NCBI RefSeq assembly: GCF_004137255.1
Contig: NZ_SDWT01000001.1
Location: 744,001 to 808,000, forward strand
DNA: 64,000 nt
Source of the DNA: Nocardioides oleivorans
GTDB lineage: Bacteria > Actinomycetota > Actinomycetes > Propionibacteriales > Nocardioidaceae
Direction: 5' to 3'
Shown: one piece after another, positions 16,378-29,068 of the stretch
Position numbering within the stretch: position 1 is the first letter of the stretch
How the letters are laid out: the number at the start of each line of letters is the position of its first letter
The notes under the pieces: generated by a model
What the model was told of the DNA's origin: nothing
Databases searched by the model: none
Seen by the model: the letters and a program-made list of their open reading frames with translations, nothing else
Position numbers and translations under genes: made by a program

Positions 16378-17239
16378 GTCGAGCCACCCTCCTCTGCAAG
16401 ATGTCCAGCGCGACGATCACCAGCAGGGCGATGAAGAGCATCACCGAGGCCAGCGCCGCGGCGGACGAGTAGTTGCCGTTCTCGATGAAGGACAGCACGC
16501 GCACCGACACGACCTCGGTGTCGTTCGGCCGGTTGCCGCTGAGCAGCACCAGCGAGCCGTACTCGGAGATCGCGCGAGCGAAGCTCAGGGCCGCGCCCGA
16601 GGCGATGGCCGGCACCAGGCTCGGGAAGATGATCCGCCGGAAGATGGTGGCCCGGCTGGCGCCGAGCGAGGCCGCGGCCTGCTCCACGTCGGTGTCGAGC
16701 TCCTCGAGCACCGGCTGCACGGTCCGGACGATGAAGGGAAGCGTCACGAAGGCGAGGGCGAGCGTGACCGCGTTGGGCGTGAAGGCCCACTGCACCCCGA
16801 TCGGGCTGTTGGGCCCGTAGAGGCCGAGGAGCACCAGGCCCGCCACGACGGTGGGCAGCGCGAACGGGATGTCGATGATGACGTTGAGGAGCCTCTGGCC
16901 CCAGAACCGGTCGCGGACGAGGACCCAGGCGATGACCGTGCCGACGACGACGTTGATCAGGGTGACGATCACCGACTGCGTCACGGTGAGCTGGACGGCG
17001 TTCCAGGTCTGCGGGTTCTGCAGCACGGTGAAGTACTGGCTCCAGCCGCCGGCGGCGGCGCGGGCCACGATCGCGGACAGCGGCAGGAGCACGAGCACGC
17101 TGAACCAGATCATGGCCAGGCCGAGTCCGACGCCCGCCCCGGGGGTGAGCGTGTTCCGGGCCGTCGTGCGCCGGGTCCGGCCTCCCCTGGGGGAGGCCGG
17201 ACCGGTGTCGATCGTCGCCCCGGTGAGGGCGGCTGACAT
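16370..17239 (-). CDS. cysT: Sulfate ABC transporter permease CysT
   Basis: A 289-residue permease paired with CysW. An N-terminal cytoplasmic tail of about 35 residues rich in Arg/Thr precedes six helices. The coupling loop is VEQAAASLGASRATIFRRI, and SFARAISEYGSLVLLSGN is the CysT counterpart of the CysW signature. Its ATG shares one base with the TAA stop of the binding-protein gene (TAATG). Confidence 0.95.
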   Translation of the reverse strand: MSAALTGATIDTGPASPRGGRTRRTTARNTLTPGAGVGLGLAMIWFSVLVLLPLSAIVARAAAGGWSQYFTVLQNPQTWNAVQLTVTQSVIVTLINVVVGTVIAWVLVRDRFWGQRLLNVIIDIPFALPTVVAGLVLLGLYGPNSPIGVQWAFTPNAVTLALAFVTLPFIVRTVQPVLEELDTDVEQAAASLGASRATIFRRIIFPSLVPAIASGAALSFARAISEYGSLVLLSGNRPNDTEVVSVRVLSFIENGNYSSAAALASVMLFIALLVIVALDILQRRVARRG

Positions 17240-18288
17240 TACTCCTCGCCCTCCTGGCCGGTCTTCTGCTGGAGCTCGGTGATGATGCCGAGGACGTCGC
17301 CCTCTTCACCGGTGCCGAAGTACTTCGGGGCGGCGTCGGCCCAGCCACCGAAGTTGTCGTCGATGGTGTAGAGCGTGCCGGGCGTCGGGAACGGGTCGCT
17401 CGGGTCGTTGGCGCCCTCGACCTCGGGGATGTCGACGCCGTCGACGACGGGACGGAAGCCGAAGGACGCGTAGTCCGCCTGCGCCTCGGGGCCGGTGAGG
17501 AACGACAGGAAGTCGGACGCGGCCTGTGGCGCGTCGACCGTGACCGCGGCGGGGTTCTCGATCAGCAGCGTGTCGTCGGGGACGACGTAGTCGAGGTCCG
17601 CACCGTTCTGCTTGGCCAGGATCGCCTCGTTCTCGTAGGAGAGGAGGACGTCGCCCGAGCCGTCGGTGAAGGCGGTGGTCGCCTCGCGGCCGCTGGAGGG
17701 CAGCGCGATGACGTTGTTGAGCAGCTTGGTGATGAAGTCGCGACCGGCGGCCTCGTCGTCCTGGCCGCCCGTGGCGTGCGCCCACGCGGCGAGGATGTTC
17801 CAGCGCGCCGAGCCGGACGAGCCCGGGTTGGGCGTGATGACCTCGACGCCCGGCTTCACCAGGTCGTCCCAGGTCTGGATGTTGTCCGGGTTGCCGCTGC
17901 GGACGACGAACACGACGACCGAGGAGGTCGCGATGCCGTTGGTGGCGTTGTCCTTCCAGTCGTCGGCCACGAGGTCGGCGTCGACGAGGCGGGTGATGTC
18001 GGTCTCGAGGGAGAAGTGCACGACGTCGGCCTTCGAGCCGTCGGCCACGGCGCGGCTCTGGTCGCCCGAGGCACCGTAGGACGGCTCGAACTCGACGTCC
18101 GCGCCCTCGTCGGTGGCCTGGAAGTCCTCGAAGATGCCCTCGTTGGCCGTCTCGAGGATCGAGAACCCACTCAGGCGGAGCGCGGTGCTGTCGTCACTGC
18201 CCGAGCCCGAGCCGCCACCGCAGGCGGACAGGGTGGCGAGGGCACCGACCAGGGCGGCCGCAAGAGCGGCACGTGAACGGTTTTGCAT
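17239..18288 (-). CDS. cysP: Sulfate-binding lipoprotein
   Basis: A 349-residue solute-binding protein predicted to capture sulfate outside the membrane for CysTWA. The lipoprotein signal is MQNRSRAALAAALVGALATLSAC with lipobox LSAC, then a Gly/Ser linker. Family segments include FEPSYGASGDQSRAV, VVHFSLETD, TPNPGSSGSARWNILAAW and the C-terminal part around FGFRPV. The start at ATG 18288 gives a compact signal peptide. An in-frame TTG at 18321 lies 8 nt after TATGTT and could be a leaderless start with a longer n-region. First gene of the operon. Whether it is CysP- or Sbp-like in specificity is not readable. Confidence 0.9.
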   Translation of the reverse strand: MQNRSRAALAAALVGALATLSACGGGSGSGSDDSTALRLSGFSILETANEGIFEDFQATDEGADVEFEPSYGASGDQSRAVADGSKADVVHFSLETDITRLVDADLVADDWKDNATNGIATSSVVVFVVRSGNPDNIQTWDDLVKPGVEVITPNPGSSGSARWNILAAWAHATGGQDDEAAGRDFITKLLNNVIALPSSGREATTAFTDGSGDVLLSYENEAILAKQNGADLDYVVPDDTLLIENPAAVTVDAPQAASDFLSFLTGPEAQADYASFGFRPVVDGVDIPEVEGANDPSDPFPTPGTLYTIDDNFGGWADAAPKYFGTGEEGDVLGIITELQQKTGQEGEE

Positions 18289-18433
18289 GAGGGGTACTCG
18301 ACTTTCTTGATCGGTGAGCAATGTCGAGAAACATACATGACTTTATGGACCGGGCTGACATTGGTCCACCGTGTCGTGGGTCACCTGTCCAGACCTGTCC
18401 GCACGACCACGCCGGCACGCGCCCCGGACGCAC
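18289..18433 (-). promoter_or_regulatory. Upstream region of the sulfate transport operon
   Basis: On the minus strand a TGGACC -35-like hexamer lies 17 bp before TAAAGT (a -10-like box), then a second candidate TATGTT at 18330-18335. This lies within a local AT-rich patch (ATGTATGTTTCTCGACAT) holding a small ATGT/ACAT inverted repeat. No riboswitch was recognised. Confidence 0.35.
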
Positions 18434-18470
18434 CGACGGGCCGGAGGCGATCGCCGCCTCCGGCCCGTCG
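18434..18470 (-). terminator. Strong terminator after the chitinase gene
   Basis: CGACGGGCCGGAGGCG and CGCCTCCGGCCCGTCG form a perfect 16-bp stem around a 5-nt loop, 29 nt past the chitinase stop. It isolates the sulfate operon promoter from chitinase transcription. Confidence 0.8.
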
Positions 18471-18499
18471 TACGCCGTCCCGAGCGGCGTGGTCGTGCC

Positions 18500-19999
<1,500 letters not shown>

Positions 20000-20042
20000 G
20001 GATCCTCCCGAGTGGATGGGGCGCGGCACGCCCGGTCGTCTG

Positions 20043-20072
20043 ACCGTAGGGACAGGGTGAGCCGGGTCACAA
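20043..20072 (-). promoter_or_regulatory. Probable chitinase promoter
   Basis: TTGTGA (20067-20072) and TACGGT (20043-20048) on the minus strand, 18 bp apart, about 45 nt upstream of the ATG. No DasR-type palindrome was recognised in the 246-bp intergenic region. Confidence 0.45.
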
Positions 20073-20261
20073 GAGGTTCGTTAGATCCCCTTACCAATTA
20101 CCCGGACGTGATTCGTACGGTCAACTAACAAACGAGCAGGTCACCGGCCTGCGGGGCCACAACGCGACCGCTGCGGATCACTCGGCGCCGCGTCTCGGAT
20201 GGTGGGACGAAGCCGCCCGTCCCACTGGGCAGGAAGACCCGGACGAGGCGGCACCGACGGC

Positions 20262-20267
20262 TATCGT
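20262..20267 (+). promoter_or_regulatory. -10 box of a leaderless korA promoter
   Basis: TATCGT, 8 nt before the GTG of korA. No ribosome-binding site is present between them. Confidence 0.5.
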
Positions 20268-20275
20268 CTTACCTT

Positions 20276-22212
<1,937 letters not shown>

Positions 22213-22213
<1 letters not shown>

Positions 22214-23322
22214 TGGCCACCACTCCCCTGACGGACCTCGGCCTCCCCGGCCTCCGTTCCGGCACCGAGCTCGTCCCGTCCCTCACCGACGACGACCAGC
22301 CGCAGACCGGCAAGGACTTCACCTCCGACCAGGAGGTCCGCTGGTGCCCCGGCTGCGGCGACTACGCCGTCCTCAAGGCCGTCCAGTCCTTCCTGCCCGA
22401 CCTCGGGCTCCGCCGCGAGAACATCGTCTTCGTCTCCGGCATCGGCTGCTCCAGCCGCTTCCCCTACTACCTCGACACCTACGGCATGCACTCCATCCAC
22501 GGACGTGCGCCCTCGATCGCCACCGGCATCGCCACCGCCCGCGAGGACCTCTCGGTGTGGGTCGTCACCGGCGACGGCGACGCCCTCTCCATCGGCGGCA
22601 ACCACCTCATCCACGCCCTGCGCCGCAACGTCAACATGACGATCCTGCTGTTCAACAACCGCATCTACGGCCTCACCAAGGGCCAGTACTCCCCCACCTC
22701 CGAGACCGGCAAGGTCACCAAGTCGACCCCGATGGGATCGGTCGACCACCCGTTCAACCCCGTCTCGCTGGCGCTCGGTGCGGAGGCGTCCTTCGTCGCC
22801 CGCACCATCGACTCCGACCGCAAGCACCTCACCGCGGTCCTCGCCGCCGCCGCCGCCCACCGCGGCACCTCGCTGGTCGAGATCTACCAGAACTGCCCGA
22901 TCTTCAACGACGGCGCCTTCGACGCGATCAAGTCGCCGGACACGAAGGGCGACGCGATCATCCCGCTGGTGCACGGCGAGCCGATCACGTTCTCGGGCGG
23001 CGCCAAGGGCCTGGTCCGCGACCACGCCTCGGGCGGGGTCGCGATCGTCGCGACCGCCGACGTGCCGGCCGAGCAGCTGCTGGTCCACGACGCCCACAAC
23101 GCCGACCCCTCGCAGGCCTTCGCGATCTCGCGCCTGACCGACATGGGCTACCTCAACCAGACGCCCATCGGCATCTTCCGCCAGGTCGAGCGCACGACCT
23201 ACGACGACGCGGCGCGCGAGCAGGTGGCGATGGCCGCCACCGCGGCCGGGAACAACGCCGCCGACCAGTCCGCCCGGTTGGCGGCGCTGATCGGCGGCGG
23301 TGACACCTGGACGATCCTCTGA
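22213..23322 (+). CDS. korB: 2-oxoglutarate:ferredoxin oxidoreductase, beta subunit
   Basis: A 369-residue catalytic subunit binding thiamine diphosphate and one [4Fe-4S] cluster. Cysteines are in WCPGCGDYAVL, GIGCSSRFPYY and YQNCPIFND. The thiamine-diphosphate/Mg site is GDGDALSIGGNHLIHALRRN. Substrate oxidation electrons pass to ferredoxin. A roughly 40-residue N-terminal extension precedes the cluster motif, as is normal for this group. Coupled to korA by TGATG. Confidence 0.94.
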
Positions 23323-23323
23323 C

Positions 23324-23342
23324 CCTCTCCTCGCAGGAGGGG
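23324..23342. terminator. Hairpin between convergent korB and small secreted-protein gene
   Basis: CCTCTCCT pairs with AGGAGGGG (8 bp, one G-T pair) around a 3-nt loop, starting 2 nt past the korB stop. Confidence 0.5.
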
Positions 23343-23362
23343 CCGGAGGACCCGTCAGGCCG

Positions 23363-23770
23363 TCAGTCGAAGTAGAGCGTCCAGACCTTGCCCTTGGTGT
23401 TGCCGAAGCCGTTGGAGTGGTCGACCTTCGAGCGCCACTTCCAGCGTCCCTTCTCGGGGGCGAAGATGCGGGTCTTGAAGATGCCGCGGTCGTTGGTCTT
23501 GACCTTCTTGGCGGTCTTCCACTTGCAGGTGCCGCACGCCTTCTTGAGGATCTTCACCTTGCCGACGTAGGGCAGCAGCGTGCCGTCGGCCTGCGGCTCC
23601 ATGACCGTGCCGCGGAGCTTGAACGCGTTGTAGGAGACCTGGTGGTCGCCCGGTCGCGCCTCCTCGATGATGCGCTTGGGCGACGAGCCGGCGGTGGCTC
23701 CGGTGCTGAGCGCACCGATGACGAGCAGTGCGGCAACGAGCGCTGCCAGGACGGTGCGGAAGACCCGCAT
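23363..23770 (-). CDS. Small secreted protein of unknown function
   Basis: A 135-residue protein. The N-terminus MRVFRTVLAALVAALLVIG followed by ALSTGATA is a clear signal peptide (cut near residue 28). The mature part is basic and Lys/Trp-rich, with two Cys in KKACGTCKWKTAKK and a repeated pattern of short beta-strand-like segments (TLLPYVGKVKILKK, KTRIFAPEKGRWKWRSKV). This suggests a small beta-sandwich, perhaps Ig/CNA-like. A GAGGGGGA site precedes the ATG at 23770; the frame is open upstream but has no good start there. I do not recognise the family. It is a single-gene unit, divergent from rarD. Confidence 0.75.
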   Translation of the reverse strand: MRVFRTVLAALVAALLVIGALSTGATAGSSPKRIIEEARPGDHQVSYNAFKLRGTVMEPQADGTLLPYVGKVKILKKACGTCKWKTAKKVKTNDRGIFKTRIFAPEKGRWKWRSKVDHSNGFGNTKGKVWTLYFD

Positions 23771-23860
23771 GGTGATTCCCCCTCGAGAGACGATGACGTG
23801 CTGACCTGTCCCGGGGTCCCGACCCCGGAGACGTGCCCATGTTAGGCGACGACGCGGCCC

Positions 23861-23866
23861 TACACT
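23861..23866 (+). promoter_or_regulatory. -10 box of a leaderless rarD promoter
   Basis: TACACT, 6 nt before the GTG at 23873. Confidence 0.5.
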
Positions 23867-23872
23867 CCGGGA

Positions 23873-24781
23873 GTGCCAGACAACCGCCGCGGACTCCTGC
23901 TCGGCGCACTGGCGTACATCCTCTGGGGGACCCTCCCGGTCTACTGGGCCCTGCTCGAGCCGGGCGGCGCGGTCGAGATCCTCGCGCACCGGTTGCTCTG
24001 GTCGCTGCTGACGATGGTCGTGGTGCTCGTCGCGTGGCGCAGGACCGGCAGCTTCCGCGACCTCCTGCGCGAGCGCCGCAAGGTCCTCCTCATCTCGGGT
24101 GCCGCCGTCCTCATCACGATCAACTGGGGCACCTACATCTGGGGCGTCGACAACGGACGCGTCGTGGAGACGTCGCTCGGCTACTTCATCAACCCGCTCG
24201 TCACCGTCCTGCTCGGCGTGCTGGTGCTGGGCGAGCGGCTCCGTCGCCTCCAGTGGGTCGCGATGGGGATCGCGTTCGTGGCGGTCGGGGTGCTGACCGT
24301 CGACTACGGGCGCCCGCCCTGGATCGCCCTCGTCCTGGCGCTGAGCTTCGCCGCCTACGGCCTCGCGAAGAAGACGGCGGCCGTCGAGGCCGTCGAGAGC
24401 ATCACGCTGGAGACGCTGGTCATGGCGCCCCTCGCGCTGGCGTACGTCGTGTGGCTGAGCGCCGCGGGGCAGTCGAGCTTCGCGTCGCACGGCCTCGGGC
24501 ACGCGCTGCTCCTCACCACGACCGGGATCGTCACCGCCATCCCGCTCATGCTCTTCGGCGCGGCGGCGATCCGGGTCTCGATGGTCTCGCTCGGGCTGCT
24601 GCAGTACTTCGCGCCGACCATCCAGTTCGCCCTCGGCATCCTGGTCTTCCACGAGGAGATGCCGGCCAGCCGCTGGATCGGCTTCGCCCTCGTCTGGGTC
24701 GCGCTGGTGGTCTTCACCGTCGAGACCGTCAACCACCGCCGCCGGCACCTGCGGCTGATCGCGCAGGCCAGCGCCGCCTGA
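23873..24781 (+). CDS. rarD: EamA-family permease RarD
   Basis: A 302-residue membrane protein with about ten helices in two EamA repeats. YILWGTLPVYWALLEP, ILAHRLLWSLL, NWGTYIWGVDNGRVVETSLGYFINPL (two adjacent segments) and LQYFAPTIQF are diagnostic for the RarD subgroup. RarD was named for chloramphenicol sensitivity; the transported compound is unknown. It is transcribed from what looks like a leaderless promoter. Its TGA stop is the first three bases of the tandem repeat array. Confidence 0.9.
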   Translation: MPDNRRGLLLGALAYILWGTLPVYWALLEPGGAVEILAHRLLWSLLTMVVVLVAWRRTGSFRDLLRERRKVLLISGAAVLITINWGTYIWGVDNGRVVETSLGYFINPLVTVLLGVLVLGERLRRLQWVAMGIAFVAVGVLTVDYGRPPWIALVLALSFAAYGLAKKTAAVEAVESITLETLVMAPLALAYVVWLSAAGQSSFASHGLGHALLLTTTGIVTAIPLMLFGAAAIRVSMVSLGLLQYFAPTIQFALGILVFHEEMPASRWIGFALVWVALVVFTVETVNHRRRHLRLIAQASAA

Positions 24782-24990
24782 TCCGGGTTTGAGCGGTGTG
24801 TGAGCCACATTCCACGTGGTCGAGAAGTGGGTCACTCACCGCCCGCGGCCTGATCCGGGCTCGAGCGGTGTGTGAGCCACATTCCACGCGGCCGGAAAGT
24901 GGGTCACTCACCGCCCGGGCTTGATCCGGGTTCGAGCGGTGTGTGAGCCACATTCCACGCGGTCGGGAAGTGGGTCACTCACCGCCCGAC
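24779..24990. repeat. Three tandem REP-like units (71-72 bp) between convergent genes
   Basis: Units start at 24779, 24851 and 24922, each with TGATCCGGG. They are nearly identical apart from a few substitutions. Each unit contains imperfect inverted arms GCGGTGTGTGAGCCAC and GTGGGTCACTCACCGC (two mismatches in 16), so each can form a hairpin, with CCACGTGG or CCACGCGG at its centre. They fill the space between rarD and the polyprenyl synthase gene. Function as terminator or mRNA 3'-end element is likely; spread by a REP-type process is inference. Confidence 0.9.
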
Positions 24991-24996
24991 GGCCGG

Positions 24997-25995
24997 TCAC
25001 GAGGAGCGGGTGGCGACCACGTCGGCGAAGGACTCGAGGGCCGTGCGCACCGGGCCGGGGTCGAGGACCTCGAGGTGCTTCTTGGCCTGCGCCGCCTGGC
25101 CGATGACGTAGTCGCGGGCCTGGACCATGGCCGGGTGCGCCCGCAGCAGCGCCAGGGCCTCGGCGTGCTCGGCGTCGTCGGTCAGCGGGCGGCCGAGGAG
25201 CGACAGCAGGCGCTCGTCGGCGGGGTCGGTCGAGGCCTGGGCCATCAGGACCGGCAGGGTCGGCACGCCCTCGCGGAGGTCGGTGCCGGGCGTCTTGCCG
25301 GAGGTGTCGGACTCGGAGGCGATGTCGAGGATGTCGTCGGAGAGCTGGAAGGCCGAGCCGACGATCTCGCCGTAGGCGCGCAGCGCCTCGACGACCTCGG
25401 GCCGGGCGCCACCGAACATCGCGCCGTAGCGCGCGGACGTGGCGATCAGCGACCCGGTCTTGCCGGCCACGACCTCGAGGTAGTGCGCGAGCGGATCCTC
25501 GCCCGGCCCGGGCTTCACGGTCTCGAGGATCTGGCCCTCGACGAGCCGGGTGAACGTCCGCGCCTGGATGCGTACGGCGTCGGGGCCGAGGTCGGCGGTG
25601 AGCTCGGAGGAGCGGCCGAACAGGAAGTCGCCGGTGAGGATCGCGACCAGGTTGTCCCAGCGCGCGTTGGCCGTGTCGGCACCGCGGCGCAGGTCGGCCT
25701 CGTCCATGACGTCGTCGTGGTAGAGCGAGGCGACGTGGGTGAGCTCCACGACGCAGGCCGCGGTCTCCACCTCCTCCGACTCGGGGTGCGTGCCGGTCTC
25801 GGCGGCGAGCAGCACCAGCAGCGGGCGGAAGCGCTTGCCGCCGGCCATCATCAAGTGCGTGGCCGCCTGCGAGACGTAGGGCGTCCGGCCCTGGCAGTGC
25901 CCCTCGAGCAGCTCGTCGATGTGCGCGAGCCGCTCGACGAGCCGACGCTCGAGGTCGGCGTCGACGACAGGCAGTGCGAGGGGCGAGTCGGTCAC
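24997..25995 (-). CDS. Long-chain trans-polyprenyl diphosphate synthase (menaquinone side chain)
   Basis: A 332-residue prenyltransferase that extends isopentenyl diphosphate onto allylic primers. First Asp-rich motif DDVMD in LYHDDVMDEADLRRG, second DDILD in AFQLSDDILDIASESD, and GGKRFRPLL near residue 50. The final chain length cannot be read reliably. Position, coupled to nuoN by a GTGA overlap, and the many men genes nearby point to the menaquinone tail (HepPP/OctPP/NonPP synthase). It is the last gene of the nuo transcript. Confidence 0.9.
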   Translation of the reverse strand: MTDSPLALPVVDADLERRLVERLAHIDELLEGHCQGRTPYVSQAATHLMMAGGKRFRPLLVLLAAETGTHPESEEVETAACVVELTHVASLYHDDVMDEADLRRGADTANARWDNLVAILTGDFLFGRSSELTADLGPDAVRIQARTFTRLVEGQILETVKPGPGEDPLAHYLEVVAGKTGSLIATSARYGAMFGGARPEVVEALRAYGEIVGSAFQLSDDILDIASESDTSGKTPGTDLREGVPTLPVLMAQASTDPADERLLSLLGRPLTDDAEHAEALALLRAHPAMVQARDYVIGQAAQAKKHLEVLDPGPVRTALESFADVVATRSS

Positions 25996-27584
25996 CTGAT
26001 GAATTCTCCAGCAACGGCCGCGAGATCGAGAACCGGCCCCGGCACGATGCCCAGGACGAGGGTCACCGCCGCACCCACGGCGATGGTGGTCGCGGTCATC
26101 ACGGAGGGGTACGCCACGCTCGGCCCGTCGCCGACGGGCTCGTCGAAGAACATCACCTTGATCACCCGGACGTAGAGCGCCACCGCCAGGATGCTCGCGG
26201 CGATCGCGGCCACGACGACCGGCCAGGCGCCGGCCGCCAGCGCGACCGAGAAGACGGCGAGCTTGCCGACGAAGCCGGCCGTGAGGGGGATGCCGGCCAA
26301 GGCGAGCAGGAAGAAGGCGAAGACCGCCGCCACCAGCGGCGACTCCTTGCCGAGCCCCGCCCACCGGGCGAGCGCGGTCGTCTCGCCGCCGCTGTCGCGC
26401 ACGAGGCTGACCACGGCGAAGGCACCGACGGTCGCGAAGCCGTAGGTGGCGAGGTAGAAGAGCACGGCCTGGAGCGAGGTGATCTCGCCGGACGCCAGCT
26501 GGTCGGACCCCTGGAGGCCGATCACGCCGACGAGGATGAAGCCGGTGTGCGCGACCGAGGAGTAGGCCAGCAGTCGCTTGATGTCGCTCTGGGTCATCGC
26601 GAGGATCGCGCCGACGAACATCGAGAGCACAGCGATCACCCACAGCATCGGCTGCCACGACCAGCGGTCGGCGCCGAGGGCGACGTAGAAGAGACGCAGC
26701 AGCGCACCGAAGGCGGCGACCTTCGTGCCGGCGGCCATGAAGGCGACCACCGGGGTCGGGGCGCCCTGGTAGACGTCGGGCGTCCAGGCCTGGAACGGGA
26801 CGGCGCCGACCTTGAAGAGCAGGCCGACCGACAGCAGGCCGGTGCCGATGAGGAGCAGGCTGTTGTTGCCGACGTCGTTGCGCACGGCCTCGTTGATCGC
26901 GGCGAAGTCCATGGAGCCGGCGTACCCGTAGAGCAGCGCGGCGCCGTAGAGGAAGAAGCCGGACGAGAAGGCGCCGAGCAGGAAGTACTTCAGCGCCGCC
27001 TCCTGGCTCAGCAGGCGCCGACGTCGCGCCAGTCCGCTGAGCAGGTAGAGCGGGAGCGAGAGGACCTCGAGGCCGACGAACATCGTCAGCAGGTCGTTCG
27101 ACGCGGGGAACAGCATCATCCCGAACACCGCGAACATCATCAGCGGGTAGACCTCGGTGTGCTCGCGCTGCGCCGCGATCGCGGCGGTCTCGGCGTCGGT
27201 GCCCGGCACGGCGGCGGCCTGGCCGGCGAACGCCGACACCCCGCCGTCGAGGTGGCGCTCGGCGAAGAGCAGCACGCCGGCGATCGCCAGGGCGAGGACC
27301 AGCCCCCAGATGAACAGGCTCGGGCCGTCGATGGCGACAGTGCCGCCGACCGCGAGGATGCCGCGCGCGGCCCCGTCGTCGTACGTCGCCACGGCGCGCG
27401 CCACGAGGACGACGCCGACCAGCGCGGCCACGAGGCCCACGAGCGAGAGCACGACCTGCGCGCGGTAGCGCAGGGCGCGCGGCAGGAAGGCCTCGACGAC
27501 CACGCCGAGGCAGGCGACGGCGAAGACGATCAGCAGGGGCGAGAGCTCGAAGTAGTCGATGCTCGGCTTCACGAAGTCGATCAC
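25992..27584 (-). CDS. nuoN: NADH-quinone oxidoreductase subunit N
   Basis: A 530-residue proton-pumping antiporter-like subunit of Complex I with about 14 helices. Conserved segments include KYFLLGAFSSGFFLYGAALLYG, KVGAVPFQAWTPDVYQGAPTPV and AYSSVAHTGFILVG. Start GTG overlaps the nuoM stop as GTGA. There is an extra hydrophilic loop (about 80-105, rich in Ala/Asp/Glu) between early helices. Confidence 0.95.
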   Translation of the reverse strand: MIDFVKPSIDYFELSPLLIVFAVACLGVVVEAFLPRALRYRAQVVLSLVGLVAALVGVVLVARAVATYDDGAARGILAVGGTVAIDGPSLFIWGLVLALAIAGVLLFAERHLDGGVSAFAGQAAAVPGTDAETAAIAAQREHTEVYPLMMFAVFGMMLFPASNDLLTMFVGLEVLSLPLYLLSGLARRRRLLSQEAALKYFLLGAFSSGFFLYGAALLYGYAGSMDFAAINEAVRNDVGNNSLLLIGTGLLSVGLLFKVGAVPFQAWTPDVYQGAPTPVVAFMAAGTKVAAFGALLRLFYVALGADRWSWQPMLWVIAVLSMFVGAILAMTQSDIKRLLAYSSVAHTGFILVGVIGLQGSDQLASGEITSLQAVLFYLATYGFATVGAFAVVSLVRDSGGETTALARWAGLGKESPLVAAVFAFFLLALAGIPLTAGFVGKLAVFSVALAAGAWPVVVAAIAASILAVALYVRVIKVMFFDEPVGDGPSVAYPSVMTATTIAVGAAVTLVLGIVPGPVLDLAAVAGEFIR

Positions 27585-29068
27585 TGGTGACCACCCTCCA
27601 GGCTGATGCCCACACTCGTCAGCGAGTCGTGGACGAAGGGATTGATGACGTCGAGCAGCGGCATCGGGAAGAAGCCGAAGAGCACGAGCGCCAGCACGAG
27701 CGGCGCGACGATGCCGACCTCACGCCGGTCGAGGTCGGCCACGGGGGCGGAGCCCTCGAGGTCGGGGCCGGTCATCGTGCGCTGGTACATCCAGAGCGCG
27801 TAGATCGCGGCCAGCACGATCGCCAGGACCGACACCGAGCCGACCAGCCAGTGGTGGTCGAAGGCGGCGATGATGACCATCACCTCGGAGACGAACGGCG
27901 ACAGGCCGGGCAGGCCGCAGGCGGCGAGCCCACCGATGAGGAACGACCCGGCGAGGATCGGCGCGTGCTTCTCGACGCCGCCCATCTCGCTGATCAGGGT
28001 CGTACCGGTGCGGTTGATGAGGAAGCCGGCGACCAGGAACATCAGTGCCGTCGCGATGCCGTGGTTGACCATGTAGAGGACCGCGCCCGTGCCGCCCGTG
28101 GCGTTGAAGACGAAGATGCCCAGCACGATGAAGCCGAAGTGCGACAGCGACGTGAGGCCGATCAGGCGCAGGACGTCGTCCTGGCCGATGGCGATCAGCG
28201 CGCCGTAGACGATCGAGATCAGCGCCAGCGTCACGACGACGGGCGTCGCCCACTGCGAGGCGTCGGGCAGCAGGCCGAGGCAGAAGCGCAGCATGCCGAA
28301 GGTGCCGATCTTGTCGAGCACGCAGACCAGCAGCACCGAGGTGCTCGGCGTCGCCTTCTCGCTCGTGTCGGCCAGCCAGGTGTGGAACGGGAAGATCGGG
28401 GCCTTGATCGCGAAGGCGACGAAGAAGCCGACGAACAGCCAGCGCTGGGTGATCGGGTCGATGTCGAGCGCGGCCAGGTCGCTGATCAGGAAGCTCGGGT
28501 TGCCGGCGTCGGCGGAGACGACGTAGAGCCCGACCACCGACGCGAGCAGGATGAGCCCGCCGGCGAGCTGGTAGATGAGGAACTTCGTCGCCGCGCGGCC
28601 GCGGCCCGAGCGGCCGAAGCCGCCGATCAGGAAGTAGGCCGGGATCAGCGTGGCCTCGAAGACGACGTAGAACAGGAGCACGTCGGTGGCGGTGTAGACC
28701 GCGAGCGACATGGCCTCGAGCGCCAGGACCCAGGCGAAGAAGGAGCGCGCTCCCCCGCCCGCGGGAGACTCGCTCTCCTTCCACGAGGCCAGCATCACCG
28801 GCGGGACGATCGCCACGGTCAGCAGCACCATCATCAGCCCGAGCCCGTCGAGGCCGAGCGCGTAGTGCACGCCCATGGCCTCGATCCAGGTGTGGGTCTC
28901 GGTCATCTGCATGCCGCCGTCGACGTCGTACCGGCTGGCGACGACCAGGCCGTAGACCAGCGAGGCGAGGCCGAACGCGAGTCCCACCGGGCGCACCTGC
29001 GCGCGCGGCACGAAGGCGACCACGAGCGCGCCGAGGAGCGGCAGCAGGATCAGGACTGTGAGCATCAT
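27581..29068 (-). CDS. nuoM: NADH-quinone oxidoreductase subunit M
   Basis: A 495-residue antiporter-like pump subunit. Characteristic segments are [37 protein letters not shown] and [16 protein letters not shown], carrying the conserved membrane Glu and Lys. The start ATG overlaps the nuoL stop (ATGA). Confidence 0.96.
   Translation of the reverse strand: MMLTVLILLPLLGALVVAFVPRAQVRPVGLAFGLASLVYGLVVASRYDVDGGMQMTETHTWIEAMGVHYALGLDGLGLMMVLLTVAIVPPVMLASWKESESPAGGGARSFFAWVLALEAMSLAVYTATDVLLFYVVFEATLIPAYFLIGGFGRSGRGRAATKFLIYQLAGGLILLASVVGLYVVSADAGNPSFLISDLAALDIDPITQRWLFVGFFVAFAIKAPIFPFHTWLADTSEKATPSTSVLLVCVLDKIGTFGMLRFCLGLLPDASQWATPVVVTLALISIVYGALIAIGQDDVLRLIGLTSLSHFGFIVLGIFVFNATGGTGAVLYMVNHGIATALMFLVAGFLINRTGTTLISEMGGVEKHAPILAGSFLIGGLAACGLPGLSPFVSEVMVIIAAFDHHWLVGSVSVLAIVLAAIYALWMYQRTMTGPDLEGSAPVADLDRREVGIVAPLVLALVLFGFFPMPLLDVINPFVHDSLTSVGISLEGGHQ

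Noticed and set aside
18289..18433. SAM or other riboswitch upstream of the sulfate operon
   Set aside because: No recognisable conserved core or multi-helix arrangement; only promoter-like hexamers were seen.
20030..20275. DasR operator for the chitinase gene
   Set aside because: No sequence close to the TGGTCTAGACCA-type palindrome was found in this gap.
24729..24953. Short minus-strand frame with internally repeated peptide (CGSHTA)
   Set aside because: The repetition comes only from translating the tandem DNA repeats; no start context or homology.
24779..24990. CRISPR array
   Set aside because: Only three units of 71-72 bp that are repeated throughout, with no unique spacers and no cas genes.
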